A stretch of DNA of 64,000 nucleotides, taken from contig CAVXNM010000030.1 of the NCBI GenBank assembly GCA_963763115.1, forward strand, positions 1 through 64,000, in the 5' to 3' direction. The notes below the pieces were generated by a model. The model worked only from the letters and a program-made list of their open reading frames with translations. It ran no database searches and was not told the origin of the DNA. Source of the stretch: CAVQCA01 sp963763115 (lineage in GTDB: Bacteria; Pseudomonadota; Gammaproteobacteria; UBA9214). The position numbers and the translations under genes were made by a program. This document shows positions 43,163 through 51,277 of this stretch, one piece after another (the stretch's first letter is position 1; each line of letters begins with the position of its first letter).

Positions 43163-43633
43163 TCAGGGTCCCGTTTTGATGTTCGAGACCCGAGTATCGG
43201 TCATTGATTCCGAGGGACACAAATTGCGATCCATGTCCGTCTCGCGTTCGCGCCACCCGTCAGACCTTCGGCCTTTCGTGACGCGACCGTGCAACTGCCG
43301 AATGGATAACGGACAACCTACCAGGCGCAGACTGCGGATAATGTTCTGCATGTCAGTTCGCGGATGCCGCTCATGGCCCATGATGCAGGCGATGGTGAAC
43401 GCACAGCGCGCCGTCAATGATTCCCCTGGGGATAGTGCGATGACGGTCCGTAGCAGGTCGTCACGCCTGTCAAGGTCCGGTCCGTCCAGTTCCAATGCTT
43501 CCAGCAGATCCGCGCCGGCGGCCTGCACCTCCATACCACGCTGCAGCCAGCCCTGCAGGTCATCCGGCAATCCGCTATCAGGCAGCAGGTTAAGCAGCTG
43601 ATTGCGGCGCTCGGCGCTCACGTCACACGCCAA
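43163..43633 (-). CDS. Hypothetical protein (156 aa)
   Basis: Not recognised. Probably starts at TTG 43633 or at GTG 43621, right after the preceding stop. The N-terminal half is acidic and helical (LLNLLPDSGLPDDLQGWLQRG), the C-terminal half basic. It lies directly upstream of the capsid gene (5-nt gap), so an accessory role in head formation is possible. There is no signal for a protease fold, so it does not obviously replace the missing prohead protease. Confidence 0.5.
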   Translation of the reverse strand: MACDVSAERRNQLLNLLPDSGLPDDLQGWLQRGMEVQAAGADLLEALELDGPDLDRRDDLLRTVIALSPGESLTARCAFTIACIMGHERHPRTDMQNIIRSLRLVGCPLSIRQLHGRVTKGRRSDGWRERETDMDRNLCPSESMTDTRVSNIKTGP

Positions 43634-44027
43634 GCGTGCATGCGATTTTTCCCGTCAAAATAGACCGATCAGGAAAAACCACCCCGAGTAAATGTCCATC
43701 TACATCGATCAGGCGATACCTGCCAGCGCGAACGACTGACTTTTCCTCGCATGGCGAGCCATCGAAAAGTTTTGAGTACGTCGCCGCCGCTTCCGCAAAC
43801 GTCAATGCATTGCGCCGCCACGATCGGGTAAAGGAATTTGTCTTGCTTTTCGGATCGACATCATAGATCAGCACATGTCCCGACTTGTCGACCAACGCAA
43901 GCGGATTGCAAAGTGAATCGCGCAAATGCCAAACGCCGTTTTTCTCGGTACTACGTGAAAAGTCTGGCCAGTGAAAAACATCTGCGGCCCGCTCACGATA
44001 TTTCTGTAAAGCTCGATTGAATGTCAT
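43623..44027 (-). CDS. Hypothetical protein (134 aa)
   Basis: Not recognised. ATG 44027 is preceded by GAGGAAA, and the start overlaps the previous gene by 35 nt. The product is soluble, mixed alpha/beta, with strand pairs such as GHVLIYDVDPKS and GRYRLIDVDGHLLG. It belongs to the minus-strand run of overlapping genes between the polymerase and capsid genes. Confidence 0.5.
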   Translation of the reverse strand: MTFNRALQKYRERAADVFHWPDFSRSTEKNGVWHLRDSLCNPLALVDKSGHVLIYDVDPKSKTNSFTRSWRRNALTFAEAAATYSKLFDGSPCEEKSVVRAGRYRLIDVDGHLLGVVFPDRSILTGKIACTLGV

Positions 44028-44187
44028 CAGTTATTTCCTCATCAGGTGGGTTGTGAAATTCGCAATAATTGCGCAGGGTCAGCCGTCTACAGTCTGGGTG
44101 CTGGCATAGTGCGGCCTTGCGGGCTGGTGATCGATGTGCGCGCTGCCTCGGGCGTGGTGCGCGGTTGCTGGCTCGCTTGTCGGTCAT
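43993..44187 (-). CDS. Small zinc-finger-like protein (64 aa)
   Basis: Starts at ATG 44187 after GGAG. The basic N-terminus (RPRQRAHRSPARK) is followed by C-x4-C-x8-C-x2-H in CQHPDCRRLTLRNYCEFH, a plausible zinc site, and an acidic tail. It overlaps the next gene. Probably nucleic-acid binding; no family is named with confidence. Confidence 0.55.
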   Translation of the reverse strand: MTDKRASNRAPRPRQRAHRSPARKAALCQHPDCRRLTLRNYCEFHNPPDEEITDDIQSSFTEIS

Positions 44188-44200
44188 GCGCTGCGCTCCG

Positions 44201-44593
44201 TCAATGCCGGCCATGTTGCAGCCACTCTAAAAACTCCGCATCGGTTAACGTCACTTCCCGGCGCCAGCCACGTTCAGACCTAACGCGCACTAAACCAGCA
44301 TGCGCCAATGCCTTGAGGCCGCGTTTTAACTGGTATTCCCCTATCCCGAATAGGCTCACGATATTAGGCGCCAGGTGGACGGTGGGGGAATGAGTTAGCT
44401 TCACAACTAAGCCGACGAGTGAGAGTACCAGTGCGCCCGTCGAGGTAGCCGCCTGTGCTCGTTTTACGACCGATAACGGTATGGTGGGGGTGAATAGGTC
44501 TTTCGCATGAGCTAATTTTCCTTTAGCCCTTTTATCTAGAATGGGGTTAGGCACCCTAACTGTGGGGATATCATTATCCCGTAATACATCCAT
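44201..44593 (-). CDS. Winged-helix-like DNA-binding protein (130 aa)
   Basis: ATG 44593 follows AGGAG. The segment VSLFGIGEYQLKRGLKALAHAGLVRVRSERG reads as helix-turn-helix plus wing, preceded by a helical region (LSVVKRAQAATSTGALVLSL). It may act as the element's regulator or as a replication-initiation protein. First gene of the group 44593-43163 after the polymerase gene, with a 75-bp AT-rich gap upstream that could hold a promoter. Confidence 0.6.
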   Translation of the reverse strand: MDVLRDNDIPTVRVPNPILDKRAKGKLAHAKDLFTPTIPLSVVKRAQAATSTGALVLSLVGLVVKLTHSPTVHLAPNIVSLFGIGEYQLKRGLKALAHAGLVRVRSERGWRREVTLTDAEFLEWLQHGRH

Positions 44594-44668
44594 GACAATC
44601 TCCTGTTAGTACTTAACTAATACTTAAACTAATACTTAAACTAATAATAAAACTAATTTTAAAAGCTA

Positions 44669-46528
44669 TTAGAGACGGGTGGGCGAAAACTGATATTTCC
44701 ACGGGCGAAACCTCTCATTGTCATGGGCGAAAACTGCAGGTCTCAAAGGCGGAAACTTCCATTTACTTTTTACCGCTTCCGCCGCATCCAGTAGCCCCAT
44801 CACGCGCGCCCACATAACCCGCCCGCGCTCGTCCATGTACCGATCCGGCCAGCACGTCAGCCCGACATCCGTCCGCACCTCAAACCCGCCCAGTACAATC
44901 CGCGACGCCTCGGCCATGATCTCCCGCAATTCCGCCACCCGATCTGCCAGGCAATCAAGCGGGGCTTCCAGTAAAACGGCGTCATGCACTGGCGCCGCTA
45001 TCCTCAATCCCGCCTCGGTCGCCATAGAACAGGCCAGGCGCAACATTTCGGCGCCGTTCCCCTGACAAGGAAAATTCTGTAGGGACCGCGTATTTGCCTG
45101 CTCCCCGGTATGGATAGGCCAGCCGAATACCGTTTCCAGCTTGCCTGTCAGCATTGCCTTATCAATGGCGGCCTCACACCATTGCCAAAACACCGGGTAG
45201 GCGCGGCGGTGCGCTTCCAGCAGGCGCCGGGCGTAAATTTCCGGCTGGCCAATCCGTTGCGCCAGGGTGTAACTCTGCATCCCATACTGAACGCCCAAAA
45301 CAACTGCCTTGCACTGGTTGCGAACGTTTTTATGGCTTGCCTTCGTGGCATGGCCCGGCGCCAGCTTGGCCTGTTTTGCAAACGCCAGGTAAACATCCCC
45401 GCTGCTATAGGCGCCCATTAGTGCCGGGTCTCCAGACAGAGCCGCCGCAATGGCCACCTCCTGCGAACTAAAATCGACGTAGGCCAGGCCGTAACCGGGC
45501 GCCGGCTTTATCAGTCCCCGCAGCCATGCACTAGGGCCAAATATGAATTTGGAATTGCTGGGCTGATTCCGTCCACTACGGGCGCGAAATGGTGAAAGCA
45601 GGGTGCGGTTGCGCCCGTCCCTGCCAACGGCCAAGTCATTCAGCCGCATTTCACTCAGTGAATGACGCAATTCCCGCAGCGGTGCCACCTCGGGATAGCC
45701 CCTGGCCATTTGTCGGAAGGTATCCGCGTCCAATGCCAGCGCACCACGATCTGTACGCGGCCAGGGTATCCGGCGGCCGGCCAGCCATTTAGCAAACAGC
45801 TCTTGCCGAAAGCTTCGGCCATCGTAAACGCCATAATCCGAATCGACCGCGGCAATTAGCCTGTCCTGTATAGCCCCCCAGCCGTTGCGCAACCGGTCCA
45901 GTGCGGGGGCATCAATCGGCGTCCCGGTATGCTCCATGTGCGCAACTGCTTTCATGTACCTGCCGCGGAGCAAAGACTGCCCCCAGCGTTGCGCCGGGTC
46001 CGATCCGGCCAGCACATCAGGCAACATGCGCGGGAAAAGCCGCTGCAATGCCCGCACATCACTTTCACAATAATCCAGAATGTCGCACCGCTCTTGTGCT
46101 GTCCATGGCCCACCACGCAGCACCAGATCGCGCATGTCGTGTTTTTCGTCCGCAGCCATACCATCCAGACCGTATGCCGCCAGCGCGGCTAACAGGCCGT
46201 TTCCCAGCGCATGCGGCCGGCCATTAGTCAAAGCGCGGAATTCGGCGAAAACGTCGAATACATAGGCAGGCAACGGCCACCCCAGCACCAGGTGGCAGCT
46301 AAACTCAGCCGATGCAAAATAAGCCACGTACAGCGAACGCGGGCCTATGTCGAACGGCGGGGCCTTCGCGGCCAGTAGCTCATTTTGCCATTGCCGCACC
46401 AGTCGGCCCGAACGCAGTTCCAGCGCCACCATGCATACCGGGTTCGGCACCTCACCGGGTGGCGCACATAATTCAAAATCTGCGTACCAAATTTCCCGGT
46501 AAGGCAGCCGGTCTATGACATCACTCAT
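44669..46528 (-). CDS. Family A DNA polymerase with 3'-5' exonuclease-like domain (619 aa)
   Basis: The polymerase motifs are readable: motif A as YVDFSSQEVAIAAALSGD, motif B as KAVVLGVQYGM (K-x3-LG-x2-YG), and motif C as PVHDAVLLEAP (HD). The N-terminus has YADFEL as the first metal-binding motif of a DEDD exonuclease. The fingers and palm are complete; there is no 5'-3' exonuclease domain, as in phage polymerases. It would let the element copy itself. The gene before it overlaps by 8 nt. No primase or helicase is recognisable here. Confidence 0.85.
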   Translation of the reverse strand: MSDVIDRLPYREIWYADFELCAPPGEVPNPVCMVALELRSGRLVRQWQNELLAAKAPPFDIGPRSLYVAYFASAEFSCHLVLGWPLPAYVFDVFAEFRALTNGRPHALGNGLLAALAAYGLDGMAADEKHDMRDLVLRGGPWTAQERCDILDYCESDVRALQRLFPRMLPDVLAGSDPAQRWGQSLLRGRYMKAVAHMEHTGTPIDAPALDRLRNGWGAIQDRLIAAVDSDYGVYDGRSFRQELFAKWLAGRRIPWPRTDRGALALDADTFRQMARGYPEVAPLRELRHSLSEMRLNDLAVGRDGRNRTLLSPFRARSGRNQPSNSKFIFGPSAWLRGLIKPAPGYGLAYVDFSSQEVAIAAALSGDPALMGAYSSGDVYLAFAKQAKLAPGHATKASHKNVRNQCKAVVLGVQYGMQSYTLAQRIGQPEIYARRLLEAHRRAYPVFWQWCEAAIDKAMLTGKLETVFGWPIHTGEQANTRSLQNFPCQGNGAEMLRLACSMATEAGLRIAAPVHDAVLLEAPLDCLADRVAELREIMAEASRIVLGGFEVRTDVGLTCWPDRYMDERGRVMWARVMGLLDAAEAVKSKWKFPPLRPAVFAHDNERFRPWKYQFSPTRL

Positions 46529-47129
46529 GGCCCAGTAGTCGGGTTATTACCGGGTGGTCTAGGTCACGGATAAACCGGTCACGGAAGGCCACTGCGAGCA
46601 ACCGCTGAAACTCGAAGTCCGGCCAGTCCGGTTCGGGCAGTTCGCCCACCGCGGTATAAACCTGATAGCCGCCTAGACTCATATCAGCCACAACTTTGAC
46701 CCACTGGCGGTGCGCCATGGCAGCGGCTTGCATGCCGGTTTCGTGCCAGCTATTAGCCCGCCCGTCCGGATCGGGCAATCGCAAGGGCCAAAGGAATATC
46801 ACGCCCTGGCGGGTGATCCCCGTCACCAGCCGCACCGGCACCCAATCGCCAGGCATTTGATCACGCACCTCCGGCGCCAGCAGATAAAACTCGCGATCCT
46901 CCTTCAGTTCTAACAGGCCGGTTTCGAGCCTAACCGCGGCATCGTCGCGCACCCGCACAAACTCTTGTCGATGCGGTTTACGCACTGGCACTCGGACCAA
47001 CGCCCGTTTTACGCCTACCTGGCTGTGGAAATCCTGCGATAGCCGCAAGCTCGCCAAATCGGAAAACGGATCGGCGGACTCGTTGTGTGGCTCAATTTCT
47101 GTTACATTCTCGTTGCGGTCTGTCATCAT
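46521..47129 (-). CDS. Conserved hypothetical protein upstream of the polymerase (202 aa)
   Basis: Starts MMTDRNENVTEIEPHNESAD at 47129; the frame is open further upstream but inside another gene. The central part EFVRVRDDAAVRLETGLLELKEDREFYLLAPEV, GVIFLWPLRLPDPDGR and WVKVVADMSLGGYQVY gives a strand-rich soluble protein. I recall similar proteins next to family A polymerases in other mobile elements but cannot name a function. Overlap with the polymerase gene suggests a joint role in replication. Confidence 0.6.
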   Translation of the reverse strand: MMTDRNENVTEIEPHNESADPFSDLASLRLSQDFHSQVGVKRALVRVPVRKPHRQEFVRVRDDAAVRLETGLLELKEDREFYLLAPEVRDQMPGDWVPVRLVTGITRQGVIFLWPLRLPDPDGRANSWHETGMQAAAMAHRQWVKVVADMSLGGYQVYTAVGELPEPDWPDFEFQRLLAVAFRDRFIRDLDHPVITRLLGHE

Positions 47130-47280
47130 TCGTATCCTCAAAATCCAGTAATAGTTGTCCCTCAAATTCGGGGTCTGCCTGTCGGGGCGGACCCACTCTA
47201 TTTGCGCCCCATCGCCGTCGCCGTCGCCGGTAGCAGCGATTCCACGCTCGCAAAATTGCATCAAATTCGTCCTTTGTCAT
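47092..47280 (-). CDS. Small basic hypothetical protein (62 aa)
   Basis: Begins MTKDEFDAILRAWNRCYRRR with a run of arginines, then an acidic C-terminus. ATG 47280 is chosen; an in-frame start further upstream is less likely. It overlaps the next gene by 38 nt. Possibly nucleic-acid binding. Confidence 0.5.
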   Translation of the reverse strand: MTKDEFDAILRAWNRCYRRRRRRWGANRVGPPRQADPEFEGQLLLDFEDTNDDRPQRECNRN

Positions 47281-47327
47281 TCTGGCTTTGTCTCCTGAAA
47301 TGTTGGGATATGCGGACGTGGCGGGGC

Positions 47328-47525
47328 TCACGCGGCGTGCTCGCTGCGTTTGTTCAGTTCAAGCAACTGCTGGCCAGTCCATCTATCGGGACCGGAATCG
47401 GTGACGGGTTCGGGAAATTTGCCTGCGCGGCGTTTCCGCCATATCGTGGTCCGACTCCCATAGCCGGCCTGTTCAAGCTCGTGGTAACCAAACCGCTGAA
47501 GCTCAAAAGGTAGGTTGTTTGCCAT
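47328..47525 (-). CDS. AlpA-like excisionase/transcription regulator (65 aa)
   Basis: MANNLPFELQRFGYHELEQ then AGYGSRTTIWRKRRAGKFPEPV is the MerR-like helix-turn-helix of AlpA-type regulators (typically SRSTIYRWIKEGKFPKPV). Such proteins switch on integrase and replication genes in P4-like satellites. Near-palindromic GCAAGTAACTTGC repeats lie 66-109 bp upstream and may be its own operator. Confidence 0.8.
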   Translation of the reverse strand: MANNLPFELQRFGYHELEQAGYGSRTTIWRKRRAGKFPEPVTDSGPDRWTGQQLLELNKRSEHAA

Positions 47526-47590
47526 TTTCTGCACTCCAATCCAATGAATCAGTGTGCAAAATGCCGCAAGCTGTTACAGGCGGGTAGACC

Positions 47591-47633
47591 GCAAGTAACT
47601 TGCGACCCAAAACCGGGTCAGAAGTAACTTGCG
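47591..47633. promoter_or_regulatory. Operator-like repeats upstream of the AlpA-like gene
   Basis: AAGTAACTTGCG occurs at 47593-47604 and 47622-47633; the first is part of the near-palindrome GCAAGTAACTTGC. A weaker copy (GAAGTGATTTGCG) is at 47671-47683. The spacing of 29 bp and position between two genes fit a repressor or activator binding region. Confidence 0.55.
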
Positions 47634-47653
47634 TCCAGGTCGTGGTGCAGTGA

Positions 47654-48112
47654 TTACTCCCCGCGTCTTGGAAGTGATTTGCGCAGCCGGTCGAAACTAC
47701 CAACAAGCTCCGGCTGCGCGGGGTGGTCGTCTATGTAGTTCTGCGTTAATTGTGCCTTGTTCGGGTGTTTTATGCCTTGCGACTGCTGCTCGCGGTAAAT
47801 CTTCAGCAGCGCGGCCTTGTGTCCCTTCAGGGGTTCATGCGCCTTACCGCCTTTCGCGCTGTCCTCGCGGTGCTTGCGTGCTCTATGCCGTGCACTGGTG
47901 CGCTCATCAGTAAGTGTGCCCAGCAGCTTCACCTCACCGTCTCGCGCCTCTGTGTATGTCTTTAGGCGAGCATGGTAAGCATCATTCAGCTTACGGATAT
48001 CATCCACGTTTTCACGAAGAATGGTGTTCTCTTGTTCGCAGCCTCGCAATCGCGCTTCAAGTTCTCTCACTATCGCTTGCAATTCAGCTTTTGTTTTCCG
48101 GGTTGAAGTCAT
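47654..48112 (-). CDS. Coiled-coil hypothetical protein (152 aa)
   Basis: Starts MTSTRKTKAELQAIVRELEA, overlapping the integrase stop as ATGA. Residues about 5-60 form a coiled coil (ELEARLRGCEQENTILRENV), followed by a basic linker and a C-terminal segment. The family is not recognised. Translational coupling with the integrase suggests a part in integration or its control. Confidence 0.6.
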   Translation of the reverse strand: MTSTRKTKAELQAIVRELEARLRGCEQENTILRENVDDIRKLNDAYHARLKTYTEARDGEVKLLGTLTDERTSARHRARKHREDSAKGGKAHEPLKGHKAALLKIYREQQSQGIKHPNKAQLTQNYIDDHPAQPELVGSFDRLRKSLPRRGE

Positions 48113-49296
48113 GCCGCCGCCCCCCGGGTGATAGTCTGTAACTCTCTCCCCCACTTGTTCAGCGCCTGCTGTTTTTCCTTGTCATAGCCGTGCCGGTCGT
48201 AAACGGCGGTAATGTCGCTGTCGGTATGGTTCAGGATTTTTTTGATTACTAGCCGGTCTACGCCCATGCCGGCGCAAAGACTCGCGGCAGTGCGGCGCAA
48301 GTCGTGCGGGGTCCAGTGGTCAATCCCGAAAACTTCCCGATTATTTCTTACCGCGCGGTCAATGGCGGTTTCGGCCATGACGGCGCCGCCACGGGGTGAA
48401 GGGAACAACAGCGCGGAATCCGGGTGCAGCTTGAATGCCCGTTTCACCAGTCCGGCCGCCAGCGGTGACAATGGCACCCGGTGCGATTGTCCGTTTTTCG
48501 CGTGGCCGGCCGGGATCGTCCACCAGTTATTGACTAAATCAAACTCGCCCTTGCCGGCCTTGCGCAGTTCCCCCTTGCGCTGTCCGGTTGCCAGTATCAG
48601 CCGCAACAGCAGCTTGATTTCATCGGCCATTGCGGCCTTGTCCAGTCCAGACCACAGCGCCCGGATTTCATCCTGTGACAGTACCCGGTCGCGGGATTGT
48701 TCCACCCCGCCCGGCCGGTCGATGTTCGTGACCGGGTTATGCTCCATTAGGTCGCGCCGGATGGCCCAGTTAAAAAGCTTCCGCAACACCGCGTGCGCCA
48801 TGTTGGCGGCCCGGTGTCCGCGTTCGGCTATGGCCTCAAGCACTGGCACCACATCGCGCCGTTGCAGCTCCTGTGCCTTGCGGTGACGCCACACCGGGAT
48901 AAATTCGCGCTCGATAATCTCCCGGTATCTGCGCCCGGAATCAGCCAGGGTGCTGGCATGGCGCAATAGGAAATATTCGGCGACATACTCGAAAGTCGGC
49001 AATCCTGCCTGCTCACGGCGTACCTGTGCGGGGTCGATGTTGTCGAGCAGCAGCGTCAATTCACGCTGTGCGGCCTCGTCGGCATCCTTCAGCCCCATTT
49101 TGGGATATTCGCCCAAACGGATTTTCTTGTTTTTGCCATAGTAGGCCCACCATACCTTGCGGCCGCTGCGGTGGTTCATTAGCAGCAGGGATTGCCCTTT
49201 CCCCAAGCGGCTGGAGTCAAACCAGGGTTCGCGGTCCTTATCGGTTGGCGGTTTCAGGCTTTTCAACCACTGCGCGGTAAATACGATGGCGGGCAT
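48109..49296 (-). CDS. int: Tyrosine integrase, P4/DUF4102 type (395 aa)
   Basis: The N-terminal DUF4102-like arm-binding domain (LTAQWLKSLKPPTDKDREPW-like, LLLMNHRSGRKVWWAYYGKN) is followed by a SAM-like core-binding domain and the catalytic domain: Arg in LATGQRKGELR, HDLRRTAAS, LNHTDSDITAVYDRHGYDKE with the Tyr nucleophile. It lies 226 bp from the right attachment site, with its promoter side toward the repeat. It is responsible for integration into tRNA-Asn. Confidence 0.95.
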   Translation of the reverse strand: MPAIVFTAQWLKSLKPPTDKDREPWFDSSRLGKGQSLLLMNHRSGRKVWWAYYGKNKKIRLGEYPKMGLKDADEAAQRELTLLLDNIDPAQVRREQAGLPTFEYVAEYFLLRHASTLADSGRRYREIIEREFIPVWRHRKAQELQRRDVVPVLEAIAERGHRAANMAHAVLRKLFNWAIRRDLMEHNPVTNIDRPGGVEQSRDRVLSQDEIRALWSGLDKAAMADEIKLLLRLILATGQRKGELRKAGKGEFDLVNNWWTIPAGHAKNGQSHRVPLSPLAAGLVKRAFKLHPDSALLFPSPRGGAVMAETAIDRAVRNNREVFGIDHWTPHDLRRTAASLCAGMGVDRLVIKKILNHTDSDITAVYDRHGYDKEKQQALNKWGRELQTITRGAAA

Positions 49297-49344
49297 GGCG
49301 CACCTCCTGTTTAACCAAGTGATAAAAAGTCACTCGGTCCCGTG

Positions 49345-49364
49345 GGTAGTAAACGGGGTAGTAA
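49345..49364. repeat. Arm-type repeat (right), with a half copy at 49492
   Basis: An exact copy of the 20-mer at 39091-39110 (two GGTAGTAA words), plus GGTAGTAA at 49492-49499, between the integrase gene and the right attachment site. These are probable integrase arm sites and may also govern integrase expression. Confidence 0.7.
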
Positions 49365-49522
49365 CTACGTCGAAACTAATTGCAACGTGTCACTAGGTTA
49401 CAAGGTGTTTTAAGCTGTTGCAAACAGTACCTATGCTGCTGTATTAATTGGTTTTTATTAATGGTATCGGTAAGCGTAAGTTATTGAAGCGGGTAGTAAA
49501 AAAATGATGCTGAAAATAACTT

Positions 49523-49564
49523 TTAATCACTAGGTCGGCGGTTCGAGCCCGTCCCGGGGAGCCA
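49523..49564. repeat. Right attachment-site copy (42 bp)
   Basis: Identical to 39000-39041 in tRNA-Asn. Only the 3' part of the tRNA is present, so the element lies between the tRNA and this copy. It also encodes the last residues of the serine recombinase relic on the opposite strand. Confidence 0.93.
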
Positions 49565-50080
49565 ATCAGGTACGGATCTGGGCACCCTGCCCACATCCGG
49601 CTGTGGCATAGCCACTGCATGGGCCAGTGCCGCGTAACTTCCAGTGATAAGCACTTGATTCCCTTCCAGGCGAATCTCGCTTATCAGGAGCTTTAGATAC
49701 CCCCGCGCAAACCTGGAACCCGGCTCCAGCAGCTTATCCCGAAGCGAGGCAATAAACGCGTTTATCGCCTTTGGACCAACCCTAAGTACCGGCATCTGCT
49801 TTTCACGCTTCAGCCCGGCAATTTCAAGCAGGATGGACTGCCGCCGCTTCTGAAGCTTCTCTGTTCGCTGAGTGAGTGTGTCGTCCATGGGTAATACACC
49901 TTTCTCAACCCCCTCGTAGAGGCGCTCAATCCCGGTAGACACCTCCACAAGGTCCTTGTTCAACTGCTTCAGCGTTTCATCTCGCGGGGTGCTTGAGCGC
50001 CTGACCCGCTTCTGCAATTCAGCCAACATGGCAGCCACCCGCCCTGGCGTAAATAGTCTCCCTACCAAGGCTGTCAGCAC
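49523..50080 (-). pseudogene. Serine recombinase C-terminal remnant
   Basis: The 185-aa frame has the coiled-coil and C-terminal region of large serine recombinases (LQKRVRRSSTPRDETLKQLN, LEPGSRFARGYLKLLISEIR, VLITGSYAALAHAVA). The catalytic resolvase domain and zinc ribbon are missing. The last residues WLPGTGSNRRPSD are encoded by the antisense of the tRNA-Asn 3' end. This suggests an older element that used the same tRNA. Confidence 0.8.
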
Positions 50081-50220
50081 CGCGTTACCCCTTGCGCACC
50101 GTGCTACGCTTATATTATCGGGAGCAGACCCCTAAGCACCTTTCAAAACCCTGGGCACGCTCCTGGTAAGCACGCAGAATCCCTTTCCCGTATTCAGACC
50201 GAGGAACCGGAGGGCACACC

Positions 50221-50574
50221 ATGAAGATGAGACTAGTCACCTTCGGAAAGATCGATATTGAGGGCCAGCACTACGAATGTGATGTTGTCATAGAAAAAGG
50301 CAAGGTCCGGAAGCGGAAGAAACGATTGTCAACGGCTTATCGAAGTCAGTTTGGCCACACCCCACTATCGGCAGAGGAAAATATCCCGTGGCATGGCAGG
50401 AAGCTTTTCGTCGGCACCGGCGCCTATGGAAGTCTCCCCGTGATGCCTGAAGTGTACGAAGAAGCGCGCAGAAAAGGGGTAGAGGTTATCGCGATGCCAA
50501 CCGTCGAGGTATGCGAATTACTGGAGAAATTCAAGCCCGCTGACATCAACGCGATTCTGCATGTCACCTGTTAA
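50221..50574 (+). CDS. Mth938-like (DUF498) domain protein (117 aa)
   Basis: The sequence FGKIDIEGQHYECDVVIEKG, then LFVGTGAYGSLPVMPEVYEEARRKGVEV and ADINAILHVTC fits the Mth938/NDUFAF3-like beta-alpha fold family. ATG 50221 is preceded by GGAGG. It is a small cytosolic protein of undefined function in bacteria (the eukaryotic relative helps assemble respiratory complex I). It marks return to chromosomal genes beyond the recombinase relic. Confidence 0.82.
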   Translation: MKMRLVTFGKIDIEGQHYECDVVIEKGKVRKRKKRLSTAYRSQFGHTPLSAEENIPWHGRKLFVGTGAYGSLPVMPEVYEEARRKGVEVIAMPTVEVCELLEKFKPADINAILHVTC

Positions 50575-50944
50575 AGCACTCCGTGCCTCGAATCATGTTG
50601 TCAGAGGTGCGTTCTAAAGCGATAGGTCGACGACGGCTGTAACAAGCTCGTGGTTCGCAGATTAAGAGTGTCGTGACGCTCAGTATGCTAAACGGGACAT
50701 CCCAGTCGCTGTTTCGCCCTCGCTTATCACGACAGCCATTGTACCCCGGTCGCCTTGCGTGCGTGCCGCTTCACCACACCATCGCACGCTCGGTGCCGGC
50801 TACGCCGCAGCTTGACGGCGTGTCGGATGCGTTTGCATATGCCCTCGCTTCGCTCTCCATGGCGCGCAGCGCCAGCACTTCCGGGGACGGTGTATTTATT
50901 GCCCTGCACTGGCATGCGGCACATGATTGGCTATACTGTCCCCT
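50575..50944. other. Intergenic region, no gene supported
   Basis: GC-rich in its right half. Several short open frames overlap on both strands here, none with a ribosome binding site or recognisable product. Confidence 0.5.
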
Positions 50945-51277
50945 ATGCCCACACAAGACTTCATCCTGTCACCGGAGCTGTTCGATGATGATGGTCTAAT
51001 CCGGGACTTCACATCCTGGTCGGAGCCGCTCGCGCAGGCTCTCGCACGGGACGCTGGCATCGATAGTCTCGACGAGGCGCACTGGAAGATCATTCACGCC
51101 ATGCGCGAGCATTACGCTAGGCTCGGGGCCGCGCCCGCCATGCACCGGGTCTGCCACGACGCGGGCATCGAACGCAGGCAGGTGAACGAGCTCTTCGGTT
51201 ACTGTCTCGTCGCCTGGCGTATCGCCGGACTGCCGAACCCCGGGGAAGAGGCGAAGACCTACCTGAGCAACATGTGA
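50945..51277 (+). CDS. DsrC/TusE-family protein without the catalytic cysteines (110 aa)
   Basis: The fold is recognisable from LSPELFDDDGLIRDFTSWS, EAHWKIIHAMREHYARLGAAPA and the C-terminal AWRIAGLPNP. In DsrC/TusE the C-terminus ends ...ACKIAGLPKPTGCV with two redox cysteines; here the first is Trp (AWRIAGLP) and the last is missing, replaced by GEEAKTYLSNM. The only nearby Cys is in FGYCLV. This fits the non-catalytic sulfur-related DsrC homologs rather than a sulfur carrier. ATG 50945 is chosen. Confidence 0.8.
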   Translation: MPTQDFILSPELFDDDGLIRDFTSWSEPLAQALARDAGIDSLDEAHWKIIHAMREHYARLGAAPAMHRVCHDAGIERRQVNELFGYCLVAWRIAGLPNPGEEAKTYLSNM

